From Thermosynechococcaceae cyanobacterium MS004 (lineage in GTDB: Bacteria > Cyanobacteriota > Cyanobacteriia > Thermosynechococcales > Thermosynechococcaceae), in contig JAKRSB010000139.1 in assembly GCA_022402525.1 (NCBI GenBank), forward strand, positions 39,457 to 103,456: 64,000 nucleotides of DNA, written 5' to 3'. Every line of letters starts with the position of its first letter. Position 1 is the first letter of the stretch. A program made the translations under genes and the position numbers. Below are positions 9,933-19,255 of this stretch, one piece after another. The notes under the pieces were generated by a model that ran no database searches, was not told the DNA's origin, and saw nothing but the letters and a program-made list of their open reading frames with translations.

Positions 9933-9993
9933 GTTGATCTAAAGTCTTCGTTAGATCTTCGTTAGCAATGAAGTCCTCTACAGAAAAACTCTC

Positions 9994-10368
9994 ATGCTGC
10001 CCATTCAAAATCGACTGCGGCATCGACGAGACTTTTCTAGGGTCTATCAGCGGGGCACCCGACTTAATTCCTTGGCCCTCAGCCTTCGGGCCTATTCGAG
10101 AGTAAAGCAGGCTCATCCGCCTGAAGAATCCAGTCATCCTGTACGCATCGGGTTTTCTATTAGTCAGAAAATCAGTAAGCGTGCCGTCATTCGCAACCGC
10201 ATCAAACGTCGGCTTAGAGCTGCGTTTCGGCAGCTATTGCCGCGCGTGCAGGACGGATGGGATCTAATCCTGGTTGTGCGCCCTGACGCCGTTGAGTGCG
10301 ACTACCTCGAATTTCTGCAACAATTGGAACAGTTACTGGCGCAGGCAAACATACTCCATGGGAATTAA
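9994..10368 (+). CDS. rnpA: Ribonuclease P protein component
   Basis: 124 residues. It has the N-terminal LRHRRDFSRVYQRG and the signature KRAVIRNRIKRRLR, whose RNR core binds the RNase P RNA. It assists 5' maturation of tRNA precursors. Its 3' end overlaps the start of the next gene by 11 bases, suggesting translational coupling. Confidence 0.95.
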   Translation: MLPIQNRLRHRRDFSRVYQRGTRLNSLALSLRAYSRVKQAHPPEESSHPVRIGFSISQKISKRAVIRNRIKRRLRAAFRQLLPRVQDGWDLILVVRPDAVECDYLEFLQQLEQLLAQANILHGN

Positions 10369-10741
10369 AGAAGACGTTTACTTTGAAGGCCCTCCCCACG
10401 TTGGGGATCTAATCCTCAACCTTTTGCTAGGGCTAACCGTCATTTGCCTCCCCTTGACTGTTGGGGCCATTGTTCGTTCGCTCTGGCTGCGCTACCGCAT
10501 TACAAATCGGCGGGTGACGGTGACTGGAGGCTGGTTAGGGCGCGATCGCTCTGATGTGGTTTACTCTCAGATTACCAATGTGGTTTCCGTTTCTCGCGGC
10601 ATTGGGCTCTGGGGCGATATGGTCGTCACCCTCAAAAACGGCAGCAAGCTGGAGTTAAGAGCGGTTCCTCGTTTCAGAGAGGTTGCGGCCTATATTCAAG
10701 AGCAGGCCGGACTCAATGCCAAGGTTCCCGCTGCTGTATAG
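10358..10741 (+). CDS. PH-domain membrane protein
   Basis: 127-residue protein starting MGIKEDVYFEGPPHVGDL. Two closely spaced hydrophobic helices (about 20-45) are followed by a bacterial PH-like (DUF304-type) domain with YRITNRRVTVTGGWLGRDRSDVVYSQITNV. The function is unknown. The conserved position between rnpA and yidC in cyanobacteria suggests a link to membrane-protein insertion. The ATG at 10358 lies inside the last codons of rnpA. An upstream in-frame start at 10274 would lie entirely within rnpA and is not used. Confidence 0.85.
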   Translation: MGIKEDVYFEGPPHVGDLILNLLLGLTVICLPLTVGAIVRSLWLRYRITNRRVTVTGGWLGRDRSDVVYSQITNVVSVSRGIGLWGDMVVTLKNGSKLELRAVPRFREVAAYIQEQAGLNAKVPAAV

Positions 10742-10813
10742 GCTCCCTTTTGAGCCGTGGGCATCAATAAAGTTAGTGCAAATCTTGACGTATAGAGGTC
10801 AGCTTTAATCACG

Positions 10814-12001
10814 ATGGACTTTGGGGTTGGATTTCTTTCAAACAACGTCATGCTGCCGATCCTGGATTTTTTTTACGGGATCTTTCCTAGCTATGGTTTG
10901 GCGATCGTTGCGCTGACGTTGGTCGTTCGATTTGCGCTGTATCCGCTCAGCGCTGGCCAAATTCGCAATATGCGACGGATGCGTGTAGCGCAGCCCATCA
11001 TGCAAAAGCGCCAAGGCGAAATTAAAGAGCGCTACAAAAATGATCCTGCCAAGATGCAGGAAGAGCAGGCCAAGCTCATCCAGGAATTTGGAAATCCACT
11101 GGCAGGCTGCTTGCCTTTGGTGGTGCAAATGCCGATTTTATTTGCCCTTTTTGCCACCTTGCGAGGTTCGCCTTTCTCGGACATTAACTACACCGTCGAT
11201 GTTCAGGTCGTGCCCAAGGAGCAGCTTGAGCAAGTCCAGGCGCAGCCCCTAACCACAAAGCCTCAAAATATTTACGTCTCAGATGGCCTGCACTATCCCG
11301 TACTGGCGATCGTTCCGGAGGGCAGCAAATTAGCCCCAGGAACCTCTGCTAAGGTTGAGTTCCAGAGCGTGTCTGGGAAGCCCCTCAATGAGCTATTGCC
11401 TACAGAGCATGCATCAGATGTAGACCTTAAGCCTCGGTGGAAAGTCACCAAGGGTGAAGATCGCGTCAAGGTTGATGAATCGGGTCAGGTCACAGCCCTT
11501 CAGCCCGGTGAGGCAACTATTCAGGGCACCATCCCTGGTCTTGCCTCTCAGAAAGGGTTCCTGTTCATTCAAGCGCTCGGTCAGGTGGGTGTCGTTGACC
11601 CTGATACATCAGGCGACGGTAGCAGTGGCTTTAACTTTAATGCCGTTCACTGGGACGTCCTTGCCTTGATTTTGGGATTTGGCGTGTCGCTATACGTGAA
11701 CCAGCTTCTGTCTGGACAGGGAGAAAGCAGTACGCCTTTACAGCAGCAACAGCAGGCCGTCAATAAGTTTTTGCCCGTGATCTTTTCCGGCATGTTTATC
11801 TTCATTCCGCTTCCCAGCGGCGTGTTGCTCTACATGCTTATTGCAAACATCTTTCAGACGGCTCAAAGCTTTATTCTTTCGCGGGAGCCTTTACCTGAAA
11901 ATTTGCAGAAGATTTTAGACGAAGAGCAGAAGCAAACAAAGGGGAAGGGAACTGCACCAGTAGCGCTACCCTTTGAGCGGAAAAAGAAAGCCAGTGAGTA
12001 G
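10814..12001 (+). CDS. yidC: YidC/Oxa1 membrane insertase with periplasmic Ig-like insert
   Basis: 395-residue insertase of the Oxa1/Alb3 type that places proteins in plasma and thylakoid membranes. The first helix pair with the basic hydrophilic turn ([20 protein letters not shown]) and the [21 protein letters not shown] helix are typical. Between them and the last helices lies a periplasmic loop of about 150 residues (about 125-275). Its end resembles a bacterial Ig-like (BIG2) module: [19 protein letters not shown]. The C-terminus is basic. It lies in the rpmH-rnpA-PH-yidC-khpB run; ATG start. Confidence 0.94.
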   Translation: MDFGVGFLSNNVMLPILDFFYGIFPSYGLAIVALTLVVRFALYPLSAGQIRNMRRMRVAQPIMQKRQGEIKERYKNDPAKMQEEQAKLIQEFGNPLAGCLPLVVQMPILFALFATLRGSPFSDINYTVDVQVVPKEQLEQVQAQPLTTKPQNIYVSDGLHYPVLAIVPEGSKLAPGTSAKVEFQSVSGKPLNELLPTEHASDVDLKPRWKVTKGEDRVKVDESGQVTALQPGEATIQGTIPGLASQKGFLFIQALGQVGVVDPDTSGDGSSGFNFNAVHWDVLALILGFGVSLYVNQLLSGQGESSTPLQQQQQAVNKFLPVIFSGMFIFIPLPSGVLLYMLIANIFQTAQSFILSREPLPENLQKILDEEQKQTKGKGTAPVALPFERKKKASE

Positions 12002-12066
12002 GGTGGCAAGGTCGAGGGATTGGGCGTGAGAGAGCGGAGAGCGGGCGTAAGTCATTAGGAAGTTCC

Positions 12067-12576
12067 ATGTCAAAGTCAAAGGAAGCAGCAGAGTGGCTAG
12101 GAAAGGTACTAAACTTCTGTAACCTTTCCACCGAGTTGCGCACCACAAAGCCAGAGTCTGTCTCTGATGAACTCCATCAGTTCGGTGGAGAGTGGTTGAC
12201 CTTGGACGATCGCCTACTATCCGCTCAGCAACTTGAAGTCCTGACCGCCCAGAATCATAAGGTGCTTGATGCCCTTCAGTACCTCATTAATGCAACGCTA
12301 AATCTAGGATTAGATCCTGCAGAGAAAATCGCCTATACCGTTGAGCTATCAGGTCACCGGGAGGAGCGCTATCTGCAGCTTGCGCAGTTGGCCAAAGATA
12401 TTGCTCAGCAGGTGCGTCAGACCGGAGAGGCTGTGGAAATGACGCCATTGCCCTCAGCGGAACGCCGCTTAATTCATACTCTGCTGAGCGAAGAGGTGGA
12501 TCTTGAAACCTTTAGTCGCGGACAGGAACCTGATCGACGCCTGGTTGTTGGACTTAAGGCTCCGGTTGAGTCCTGA
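12067..12576 (+). CDS. khpB: KhpB/Jag RNA-binding protein (KH-R3H)
   Basis: 169 residues. A KH-like domain (about 55-100, with LTAQNHKVLDALQYLIN) is followed by an R3H domain carrying PSAERRLIHTLLSEE. This is the SpoIIIJ-associated Jag family, which binds RNA and is normally encoded directly after yidC, as here (65 bases). No N-terminal Jag_N extension is present, so this is the short cyanobacterial form. ATG at 12067 follows AGGAAGTTCC. Confidence 0.9.
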   Translation: MSKSKEAAEWLGKVLNFCNLSTELRTTKPESVSDELHQFGGEWLTLDDRLLSAQQLEVLTAQNHKVLDALQYLINATLNLGLDPAEKIAYTVELSGHREERYLQLAQLAKDIAQQVRQTGEAVEMTPLPSAERRLIHTLLSEEVDLETFSRGQEPDRRLVVGLKAPVES

Positions 12577-12686
12577 GCTAGTCCTATCTCTAGGGCTTCA
12601 GAACCTTTTTCTAAGCGATCTAGGCGTGAGTTAAGGGCTTCAATGGTTTAAGGCTTAAAATTAGGGCTTCAAACTCCAAGGTCATT

Positions 12687-13211
12687 ATGGTAGAACCCAT
12701 TCACTTACCGCAGTTGCTCCATGCGCCAGGGCAGTCAGACGTGGTGTTGGTGCAGGAGTGGTTTGCAGATCTCCAGTCCCTGACGCCTGTGCAGGGGCAG
12801 GTTAAGGTGGTGCATCATGGAAACTTTTTGCAGGTGGACGGTACGGCGGAGACGATTGTGACCTTGACCTGCGATCGCTGCCTTCAAAGCTATAACTACC
12901 GCCTTGCCACCGAAACCTCGGAATTGATTTGGCTCAGCGAAGTGACCGAGTCAGATGCCCTTCAGGGGATCGTGACCGAAGATTTAGACCTTGAAGACTT
13001 GGTTGAAACCCTACCGCCAGACGGCTATTTTCTTCCCGATGATTGGCTGTATCAACAGCTTTGCCTTGAATTGCCTCAGCGCCAGCTTTGCGATGAACAG
13101 TGCCCCGGCATTGAAATTGAGCATCCTCAGTCAGAAAGCGCTTCTCCCCTAGACTATCGATGGGCGAGTTTGGCAGACCTCAAACAGCAGCTCGAACGGG
13201 GGCATTCCTGA
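12687..13211 (+). CDS. YceD/DUF177 family protein
   Basis: 174 residues. It has the DUF177 pattern: a beta-rich N-terminus, a TCDRCLQSYNY cysteine pair, an acidic stretch (EDLDLEDLVETLPPDGYFLPDD) and a second cysteine cluster (LCDEQCPG). DUF177 proteins are linked to 23S rRNA accumulation and are often encoded beside rpmF; here the gene is 105 bases upstream of rpmI. The spacer 12577-12686 contains three AGGGCTTCA repeats. Confidence 0.85.
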   Translation: MVEPIHLPQLLHAPGQSDVVLVQEWFADLQSLTPVQGQVKVVHHGNFLQVDGTAETIVTLTCDRCLQSYNYRLATETSELIWLSEVTESDALQGIVTEDLDLEDLVETLPPDGYFLPDDWLYQQLCLELPQRQLCDEQCPGIEIEHPQSESASPLDYRWASLADLKQQLERGHS

Positions 13212-13256
13212 ATTTTTCAGTTTGGATAAATTGCTTAAATGAATTGCTTGGATAAA

Positions 13257-13286
13257 TTGCGCTTAGACTAAAAGTAGTAGTAGAAT
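13257..13286 (+). promoter_or_regulatory. Candidate promoter of rpmI-rplT
   Basis: TTGCGC (13257-13262) and TAGAAT (13281-13286) are separated by 18 bases, resembling a sigma-70 promoter, 30 bases before the rpmI start. Duplicated GATAAATTGC sequences lie just upstream. Confidence 0.4.
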
Positions 13287-13315
13287 TGTAGACTGTGTCC
13301 AATACTTGAAGCACC

Positions 13316-13513
13316 ATGCCTAAATTAAAAACGCGACGGTCTGCTGCAAAGCGATTTAAGCGCAGCGGTAGCGGTAAATTCCTGCGTCGTAGGGCATCCA
13401 AGAATCACATGCTAGAGCACAAGCCTACGGTCCGCAAGACTCGCTTGTCTCAAAAAGCAGTGGTGGATGAGCGGGACGCAGATAACGTTCGCCTCATGCT
13501 TCCCTACTCCTAA
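13316..13513 (+). CDS. rpmI: 50S ribosomal protein L35
   Basis: 65-residue basic protein beginning [20 protein letters not shown] and containing KNHMLEHK, typical of bacterial and chloroplast L35. It is followed by rplT after 66 bases. infC is not in the window, as is often the case in cyanobacteria. Confidence 0.96.
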   Translation: MPKLKTRRSAAKRFKRSGSGKFLRRRASKNHMLEHKPTVRKTRLSQKAVVDERDADNVRLMLPYS

Positions 13514-13579
13514 GCCCACTGCATCTCACTCCTCTCAAGCTCAACAGACTGCCAATACACTGGAACGAAGGACTAAGAC

Positions 13580-13942
13580 ATGACACGGGTCAAGCGCGGT
13601 AATGTCGCTCGTAAGCGCCGCAAAAAAATATTAAAGCTGGCTAAGGGATTTAGAGGGTCACACTCTCGCTTATTCCGCACTGCCAATCAGCAGGTGATGA
13701 AGGCGCTCCGGAACGCCTATCGTGATCGCCGTAAGCGAAAGCGTGATTTTCGTCGTCTGTGGATTGCCCGCATCAATGCAGCGGCTCGTCAGCACGGTCT
13801 GAGCTACAGCCAGCTTATTGGAAATCTGAAGAAAGCTGAAGTGGGACTCAACCGAAAAATGCTGGCGCAGCTTGCAGTTTTGGATCCAGACGGGTTCACC
13901 AAAGTGCTTGAGTTGGCGGCTGCGCAGGCATCCAAGGCTTAG
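13580..13942 (+). CDS. rplT: 50S ribosomal protein L20
   Basis: 120 residues. [19 protein letters not shown] at the start, [13 protein letters not shown] and the C-terminal [20 protein letters not shown] segment identify L20, an early 23S rRNA assembly protein. Co-transcribed with rpmI. Confidence 0.97.
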   Translation: MTRVKRGNVARKRRKKILKLAKGFRGSHSRLFRTANQQVMKALRNAYRDRRKRKRDFRRLWIARINAAARQHGLSYSQLIGNLKKAEVGLNRKMLAQLAVLDPDGFTKVLELAAAQASKA

Positions 13943-13957
13943 GGCTATTGAGGTGGT

Positions 13958-13987
13958 ATGGCCTGATGTCGAAAGGTTTCAGGCCAT
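13958..13987 (+). other. Perfect 9-bp hairpin after rplT
   Basis: ATGGCCTGA (13958-13966) pairs with TCAGGCCAT (13979-13987) across a 12-base loop. No T run follows directly, so it is more likely an mRNA 3' protection or processing hairpin than a stand-alone terminator. Confidence 0.5.
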
Positions 13988-14031
13988 GCATCGCCAAGTT
14001 TGATTTCGCCTTTTCAATTTTTTTACCTATG

Positions 14032-14068
14032 AATGTAGTACGTACTTTGCTGCGGACTACATTTTTTT
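14032..14068 (+). terminator. Intrinsic terminator of rpmI-rplT
   Basis: AATGTAGT (14032-14039) pairs with ACTACATT (14056-14063), and the stem runs into seven T bases. The remaining spacer to 14375 holds no gene; it contains a few CTCAATCTTT/TTCAATTCAACC short repeats near 14290-14345. Confidence 0.75.
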
Positions 14069-14375
14069 ATGGGATTTTGATGGAGCGATGAGTTTCCTTG
14101 CCGCTCAAGGCGATACCGCGCTTGCGGAGCTGAGCGATTTGTGAAACCGCCCCTTTCGCCCTAAGATAAAACCAAATGATATGGTAAGAGCCATCACGTA
14201 GGATAGGTAGATGGCGCTAATGGCTCAAGATTCTCTCCTTTTGGCCTATTCTGATTCATGAAAGTCGATGCGATATCAGCGCTTGTCGTTCAATCTTTTC
14301 GCTCAATCTTTCCTCAGTGAATTCAGCCTTTCAATTCAACCTTTGCGCTAAATCTTTTAGCTTTTCCTGAATGTA

Positions 14376-16475
14376 ATGTCCCCCAACGACTCCCCTGCAC
14401 CCCAGCCCGTCACCGATCCTGGCTCAGAAAAGTCTGATTCAGAAAACACTGATTCAAACATAAAGACTGATTCAGAAATAAAGACTGATTCAGAAATAAA
14501 GACTGATTCAGAAATAAAGACTGAATCCCAGATGCCCTCACAGCAAAGGCTTTTTAGAGCCCTTGGCAGTCTTTCTCAAAAGGTTTTGTCTCAAAAGGTT
14601 TTGTCTCAAAACCGATCGCAGGGGTTGTTTTGGATTGTGGTGCTTGTCACCTCTGGAGTGACAGGGGTGGTTGCGTTTCAATGGTTGACGGGACTGCCTG
14701 CTACGCCAAACTGTCGCAAAATTTTTCAGGTCACGCTCTCTGATTCCAGCCAGCTTTACTGCGCCGATCAAGCAGCCCGCAAGGGGGATGAAGCGTCGCT
14801 CTCTGCTGCACTTAAGCTGGCTGGCTCTATTAATGAAAAAGATCCGCTCTTTGAGCAGTCTCGACAGCTTGCCAATCACTGGTCTGAAGCTATTTTGGTG
14901 TTGGCGCGCCAAAAAGTAGATTCTGGCAACCTAAAGCAAGGGGTTACTTTGGCGGAGCAGGTGCCTAACACGAGTGCAGTCTACCCTGAAGCACAGAGCA
15001 TGATTCAGGATTGGCGGGCGAACTGGAAGCAAGGAGAATCGATTTTTAAGGAGGCGAGAAAGGCCATTCAGGAGCAGAACTGGGGAATGGCAACAGAGCA
15101 GGTGCGAAACTTAGTGCAGATTGGCAGTGACTACTGGCAAAAGCAAGCGGATCGCATTGTTGCCGAAATTTCCGTGGAGCAGCAGGCATTCCTAAAAATT
15201 GATGCAGCCCAATCCCTGGCGAGTTATGGAACGTCGGACGATATTGCTAAGGCGATTCAATCCGTGAGCCAAATTGATCCCAAGCGTCTCGCGCGCAAGC
15301 GTGTGGTTGAAAAGATTGACGAGTGGAGCGGCAAACTCGTGGAGATTGCGAGATCCGCCCACGAGAATGGCGACTATAAGGCGGCGATCGAAGCTGCCCA
15401 GAAAGTACCCCCCAATGCCAAGGTAGCCAATATTGCGGCGGGGTATCTGCAATTGGGCCGTGCAGAGACTCTGGAGCGAGAAAGCGCAGCGGAACAGGAT
15501 TCGGGCAGCGGGACAGGAGGTTCAGATTCCCTGTGGCATTCCATGCAGGCTTATGCCTATGTTGCTCAAATTGACCCCAGCACTCCTGTCTACCAGACCA
15601 GCCAAGCACAGCGCCAAAAATGGGAAGGGAAGGTTCAAAACTGGGGGCAGTTGGCGATCGCCCGATGGTTGGCAGATATCGACCAGGTTTCTGGCTATCG
15701 TACCGCGATCGCCCAGGCCTCGATGGTTAAGCCTGACCAACCTCGTCGGGTGGAAGCCCAAACCTTGATTGCCGCCTGGACCAAACAAATAGAAACCTTC
15801 ACAGACCGTCAGTTTTTAGCCAGAGCCAAGCAGATTGCGGTGGGCAATACGATCGAGAATCTGCAAAATGCGATCGCAGAGGCCAGCAAAGCCCTCTCCG
15901 GCACGCTTCAGGGAACGGCTCAAACCCTTGTTGCAGAATGGCGTAGCTCCGTAGAGCGCGTTCAGGATCAGCCTATTCTTGACCAGGCGCGGGCGCTTGC
16001 CCAAAAGGGCGACTTAAGTGGTGCTATTCGGATTGCTGAGACAATCGAATCCGGTCGGGCGCTCTATGGACGTGCCAGGGATGAAATTTATGGCTGGGTG
16101 GGGCAGATTCAGGCCGTCGAAGATCGGCCTATTTTGAATGAAGCCGAAGCCCTTGCGAGCGAGGGGCGCTTGTCAGAAGCTATTGCCAGAGCCTCCGACA
16201 TTGGCTCCAATCGTAACCTCTACGGAGAAGCACAATCTCGCATTGCAGACTGGGCCGCCCAGCGCCGCCAAATTGAGGAAGCAAATCGCCCTCAGCCCGA
16301 TCCCATTGAAGAAACTCCCTCTCAGCAGGAAACTTCCGGCAATACGGGTGCCCCTGTATATGAGGAACAGCCCGCCGCACCCGTTGAGAACAGTGCGCCG
16401 CCGCCAGAGTCAGAACCTGCACCGCCAGAGCCAGAACCTGCGCCGGACGCCAACAGCGCAAACCCAAACTTTTAG
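14376..16475 (+). CDS. Single-span membrane protein with helical repeat domain
   Basis: 699 residues. The cytoplasmic head (1-85) is low-complexity, with KTDSEI repeats. One transmembrane helix follows (about 87-107, FWIVVLVTSGVTGVVAFQWL). A large extracytoplasmic part is built from degenerate 60-70 residue helical repeats; the last two (about 530-635) are clear, each with a pattern like A-x3-G-x-L-x-x-A-I ... G-R-x-L-Y-x-x-A. The tail is Pro/Glu-rich. The pattern recalls TPR/SEL1-type scaffold proteins, and homologues in cyanobacteria are sometimes named chromosome segregation ATPase without supporting motifs. No enzymatic motif is visible. The function is unknown; a scaffold role in the periplasm or thylakoid lumen is inferred from topology. 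Confidence 0.75.
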   Translation: MSPNDSPAPQPVTDPGSEKSDSENTDSNIKTDSEIKTDSEIKTDSEIKTESQMPSQQRLFRALGSLSQKVLSQKVLSQNRSQGLFWIVVLVTSGVTGVVAFQWLTGLPATPNCRKIFQVTLSDSSQLYCADQAARKGDEASLSAALKLAGSINEKDPLFEQSRQLANHWSEAILVLARQKVDSGNLKQGVTLAEQVPNTSAVYPEAQSMIQDWRANWKQGESIFKEARKAIQEQNWGMATEQVRNLVQIGSDYWQKQADRIVAEISVEQQAFLKIDAAQSLASYGTSDDIAKAIQSVSQIDPKRLARKRVVEKIDEWSGKLVEIARSAHENGDYKAAIEAAQKVPPNAKVANIAAGYLQLGRAETLERESAAEQDSGSGTGGSDSLWHSMQAYAYVAQIDPSTPVYQTSQAQRQKWEGKVQNWGQLAIARWLADIDQVSGYRTAIAQASMVKPDQPRRVEAQTLIAAWTKQIETFTDRQFLARAKQIAVGNTIENLQNAIAEASKALSGTLQGTAQTLVAEWRSSVERVQDQPILDQARALAQKGDLSGAIRIAETIESGRALYGRARDEIYGWVGQIQAVEDRPILNEAEALASEGRLSEAIARASDIGSNRNLYGEAQSRIADWAAQRRQIEEANRPQPDPIEETPSQQETSGNTGAPVYEEQPAAPVENSAPPPESEPAPPEPEPAPDANSANPNF
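14448..14519 (+). repeat. In-frame 18-bp tandem repeat
   Basis: Four 18-base units (ACTGATTCAGAAATAAAG; units 2-4 identical) encode the TDSEIK repeats of the protein above. A second in-frame repeat of 15 bases (TCTCAAAAGGTTTTG, two full copies) lies at 14574-14603 and encodes SQKVL. Confidence 0.9.
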
Positions 16476-16590
16476 GATCGTTCCGTCACTGTTAGCAGCA
16501 ACTGTTGGCAGCAACCGTTAGCATCGACTGTTACAGCAGCGTTGCGGGCGTATCCGGGCCCGAAGCGCTTGATTGGGCAGACTGGATAGA

Positions 16591-19185
16591 TTACTGCTGG
16601 ATAGAATGCGACTGGATAGATTGCTCAATAGAATGCGATTGGATAGATTGCTCGGCTTGAGCGATCGCCCTGCGCATGTTCTCAACCGCACCTAAGTCCA
16701 CAGAAAACCCTGTCAAGCCAAACCGCAGTAGACGCTCTAGCCATTCCTCCGAGGCGTAGTCCAGAGAGCCGCACAAAATACTGGGCAGCTCTAGCTCAGC
16801 GGCTCGCTTGACTAACTGGGCGATCGCCTCTATCACGGTCGTGGATTGCTGCGCCAGAATGGACTCAAACGCGGGATGGTCGCGGTCAATCCCCAATAGA
16901 AGCTGCGTCAAGTCATTGAGGCCAATGGTAATGCCTTGAATACCAGCCCGTTTGTAAGCGTCCAGGGAAAATAAAACCGAGGGCACCTCCGCCATCATCC
17001 ATAGCGATAGGTGCTGGTCGAGGTCAAGCGCCTGCATTTTTTGGACGCAGTACCGTACCTCCTGGGGCGATCGCACAAAGGGCAAAATGAACCGTAAGTT
17101 GTCAATGCCGTCCGCAACCAGCTCTTGTAAGACCTCTAGCTCAAGGGCCAAGAGCTGATCATCATAAAGATGCCGTAGCGCACCCCGTAAACCAATGGCC
17201 GGATTATTCTCCGCCGGAGGTGGAGCCTCAGCAAAGGGCTTCGTTGCCGCAAAGACTCGCCGCCAGTCCGTTGCATAGAGATCCACCGCGCGATAGTAAA
17301 CCGGACAGGGCATGAGCGCATAGCTCATCTGCTCCAGATCTCCACGCAGCTTTCGCTTAATTTGTGTGCGGCGACTGCCCTGTAGCCAGGGGGGCATATT
17401 GGGGATCGTATTGGGGGCCGTATTGGAGGCCATATTAGAGGCCGTATTGGGAGCCGTATTCGCCTGGCGAAGCTGATCGAGCAAAAGCCATTCCCCGCGC
17501 ACCAGTCCGAGTCCGTCCACGGCCAGCTCCTGTACTCGTGGAAGCAGCGTAGGCTGACTCAGGTTGACGAAGACAGGCGTGGTGGACGTAATCCTAGGGG
17601 GGTGGACAACGGCAGGCTGAGTCACTGAAGCGGCAGGCTGTATTTTATTCTGCTTGTTTGTCTTGTAAGCTGCGGAAAACTCGATAGCGCTGGGCTTTGC
17701 TGAAGCAAAAGATTGAATGAGCGGAGTTTCAGGCGCAGAATTGTCCCACTGATTGGACTGATTCGGCTGAGCATAGATCTCCCCCAGCGTCCCGTCCAGC
17801 ATGACCCACTGCCCAGTCCGCAGCGTTTTGAGGATGCCTTCAATTCCGACAATCGCAGGGCGACCAAACTCTCGCGCCATAATTGCACCGTGAGATAAGA
17901 TGCCGCCCGACTCACAAATCAGCCCCGCCGCCTCCTGTAGCCAAGCAAGATGAATCGGCTCAAGGCTGCGGGTCACTAAGATTCTGCCGCGTAGGGCAAT
18001 AGGAGAAAGCTGCTGAAAGTTCTCGACCACCACCACAGGCGCAACGAGGTCTCCCGGTGCGGCTGGCATTCCTTTTCCTAGGCAGTTGTCTCCTGGAGAG
18101 GTCTGGGGCGCGGAAGTTGGCCAAGGCAAGTCAGGTGCCCAGCCCAAAACCTCTAGATTAGGGGGGGGGTTACTGTGGGTTTTATCTGCCCACAAGATCC
18201 ACGCTACGGTTCGCGGCAGGTCTAGATGTTGCTGCTCTAGGGCTTTACCAACCGTGAGGAGCGGCTGAAGGACTTGCTGAGCAATATGCTTAAACTCTTG
18301 TGTTGAAGAGGCTTGCGTTGAGGCGATCGCGGGGCTATGGACAGTCCAAGCCGCCTTTGGCTCTAAACGACAATAGCGGTAGGATTCAGGGCACTGCTGC
18401 CCTTCCCAGACAGAGGGGGTCAGACTTTGAACAGCTTGAATCTCCACCTGTTCGCTTGACCACTGCATCCATCCCGCAGCCTGAATTTCTGGCAATGACT
18501 GTACTAAGACACTGAGATGCAGATCTTCAGTTCGCAGCCCCAGTTTTTGCAGGATATAAAGATTCCCTGCCCAGAAGAGGCTGGCCCAAAGAGACTTGAG
18601 GCGGCTCCAAAATTGGTCGACTGCACTGTTGTCGACTGCACTGTTATTGATCGTACTGTTGTCGACATCACCATTGTCGACTGCACTGTTATTGATCGCA
18701 TTACTACAAAGACTGGGCGAGAGAGACAGCAGATTGCTGAGGTTGAGAGCTGGATTAATCGTGGGTTGAGAAGTCCACAGGTAGGGGGTTAGGAGAATCT
18801 GCACACTCCCTGCTTGCTGAAGGCCAGCCTGCCAGATAGCCCGCCAGCGATCGCTGAGGGGTAGCGCAAGAATACCTTCCTGAAGCTTCTGGGCCATGAA
18901 CTGGAGCTGAGCAGCTTGGTTTAGGTCAAAATTTAGGTTGAGGTAGGGAAAGTCCTGGAGTGCTTTATCTGTCCAGTGCACCTGAGTCCAGACGCTTTGC
19001 ATAACCGCATCTGACACAATAAATCCAGTCCGCACAAACCCATCCGACAACTGCCATTGATTTAGCTCGTGGAGCTGTACACCAACCGGATGCTGCTCCA
19101 AATTCTGGCCTAACCAAAGAAGCGGGATGACGCCTGTTTCTATACTTGCGGCCTGACCCATGGGCAAATGATTCCGATCCTGCAA
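16591..19185 (-). CDS. PEP-synthase-like protein with degenerate ATP-binding half
   Basis: 864 residues. The central phosphohistidine swivel domain is clear: GGILSHGAIMAREFGRPAIVG, with the histidine near residue 430. The C-terminal PEP/pyruvate barrel is also clear (about 540-840; GLRGALRHLY, WMMAEVPSVLF, GLNDLTQLLLGIDRD, PSILCGSLDYASEEW). The N-terminal region aligns in outline with the ATP-grasp part of PEP synthase but lacks the GGKxxxLG entry motif and is shortened. It could be a phosphotransfer enzyme using another donor, or a regulatory paralogue. Three low-complexity in-frame repeat tracts interrupt the protein: Asn/Ser/Val/Asp near 160-190, Asn/Ala/Ser/Pro near 575-595, and QSIQSHS at the C-terminus. 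Alternative start: Met9. Confidence 0.75.
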   Translation of the reverse strand: MQDRNHLPMGQAASIETGVIPLLWLGQNLEQHPVGVQLHELNQWQLSDGFVRTGFIVSDAVMQSVWTQVHWTDKALQDFPYLNLNFDLNQAAQLQFMAQKLQEGILALPLSDRWRAIWQAGLQQAGSVQILLTPYLWTSQPTINPALNLSNLLSLSPSLCSNAINNSAVDNGDVDNSTINNSAVDNSAVDQFWSRLKSLWASLFWAGNLYILQKLGLRTEDLHLSVLVQSLPEIQAAGWMQWSSEQVEIQAVQSLTPSVWEGQQCPESYRYCRLEPKAAWTVHSPAIASTQASSTQEFKHIAQQVLQPLLTVGKALEQQHLDLPRTVAWILWADKTHSNPPPNLEVLGWAPDLPWPTSAPQTSPGDNCLGKGMPAAPGDLVAPVVVVENFQQLSPIALRGRILVTRSLEPIHLAWLQEAAGLICESGGILSHGAIMAREFGRPAIVGIEGILKTLRTGQWVMLDGTLGEIYAQPNQSNQWDNSAPETPLIQSFASAKPSAIEFSAAYKTNKQNKIQPAASVTQPAVVHPPRITSTTPVFVNLSQPTLLPRVQELAVDGLGLVRGEWLLLDQLRQANTAPNTASNMASNTAPNTIPNMPPWLQGSRRTQIKRKLRGDLEQMSYALMPCPVYYRAVDLYATDWRRVFAATKPFAEAPPPAENNPAIGLRGALRHLYDDQLLALELEVLQELVADGIDNLRFILPFVRSPQEVRYCVQKMQALDLDQHLSLWMMAEVPSVLFSLDAYKRAGIQGITIGLNDLTQLLLGIDRDHPAFESILAQQSTTVIEAIAQLVKRAAELELPSILCGSLDYASEEWLERLLRFGLTGFSVDLGAVENMRRAIAQAEQSIQSHSIEQSIQSHSIQQ

Positions 19186-19255
19186 TTCGGCAAAAGGGTA
19201 AGTCTTTTCAGTTTAGCTGGGTTTTTGAGCCTTCACGTGACATGGGGTTTGACAG

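Noticed and set aside
13958..13987. Hairpin after rplT as the terminator
   Set aside because: No T run follows it; the hairpin at 14032-14068 with seven T bases is the better terminator.
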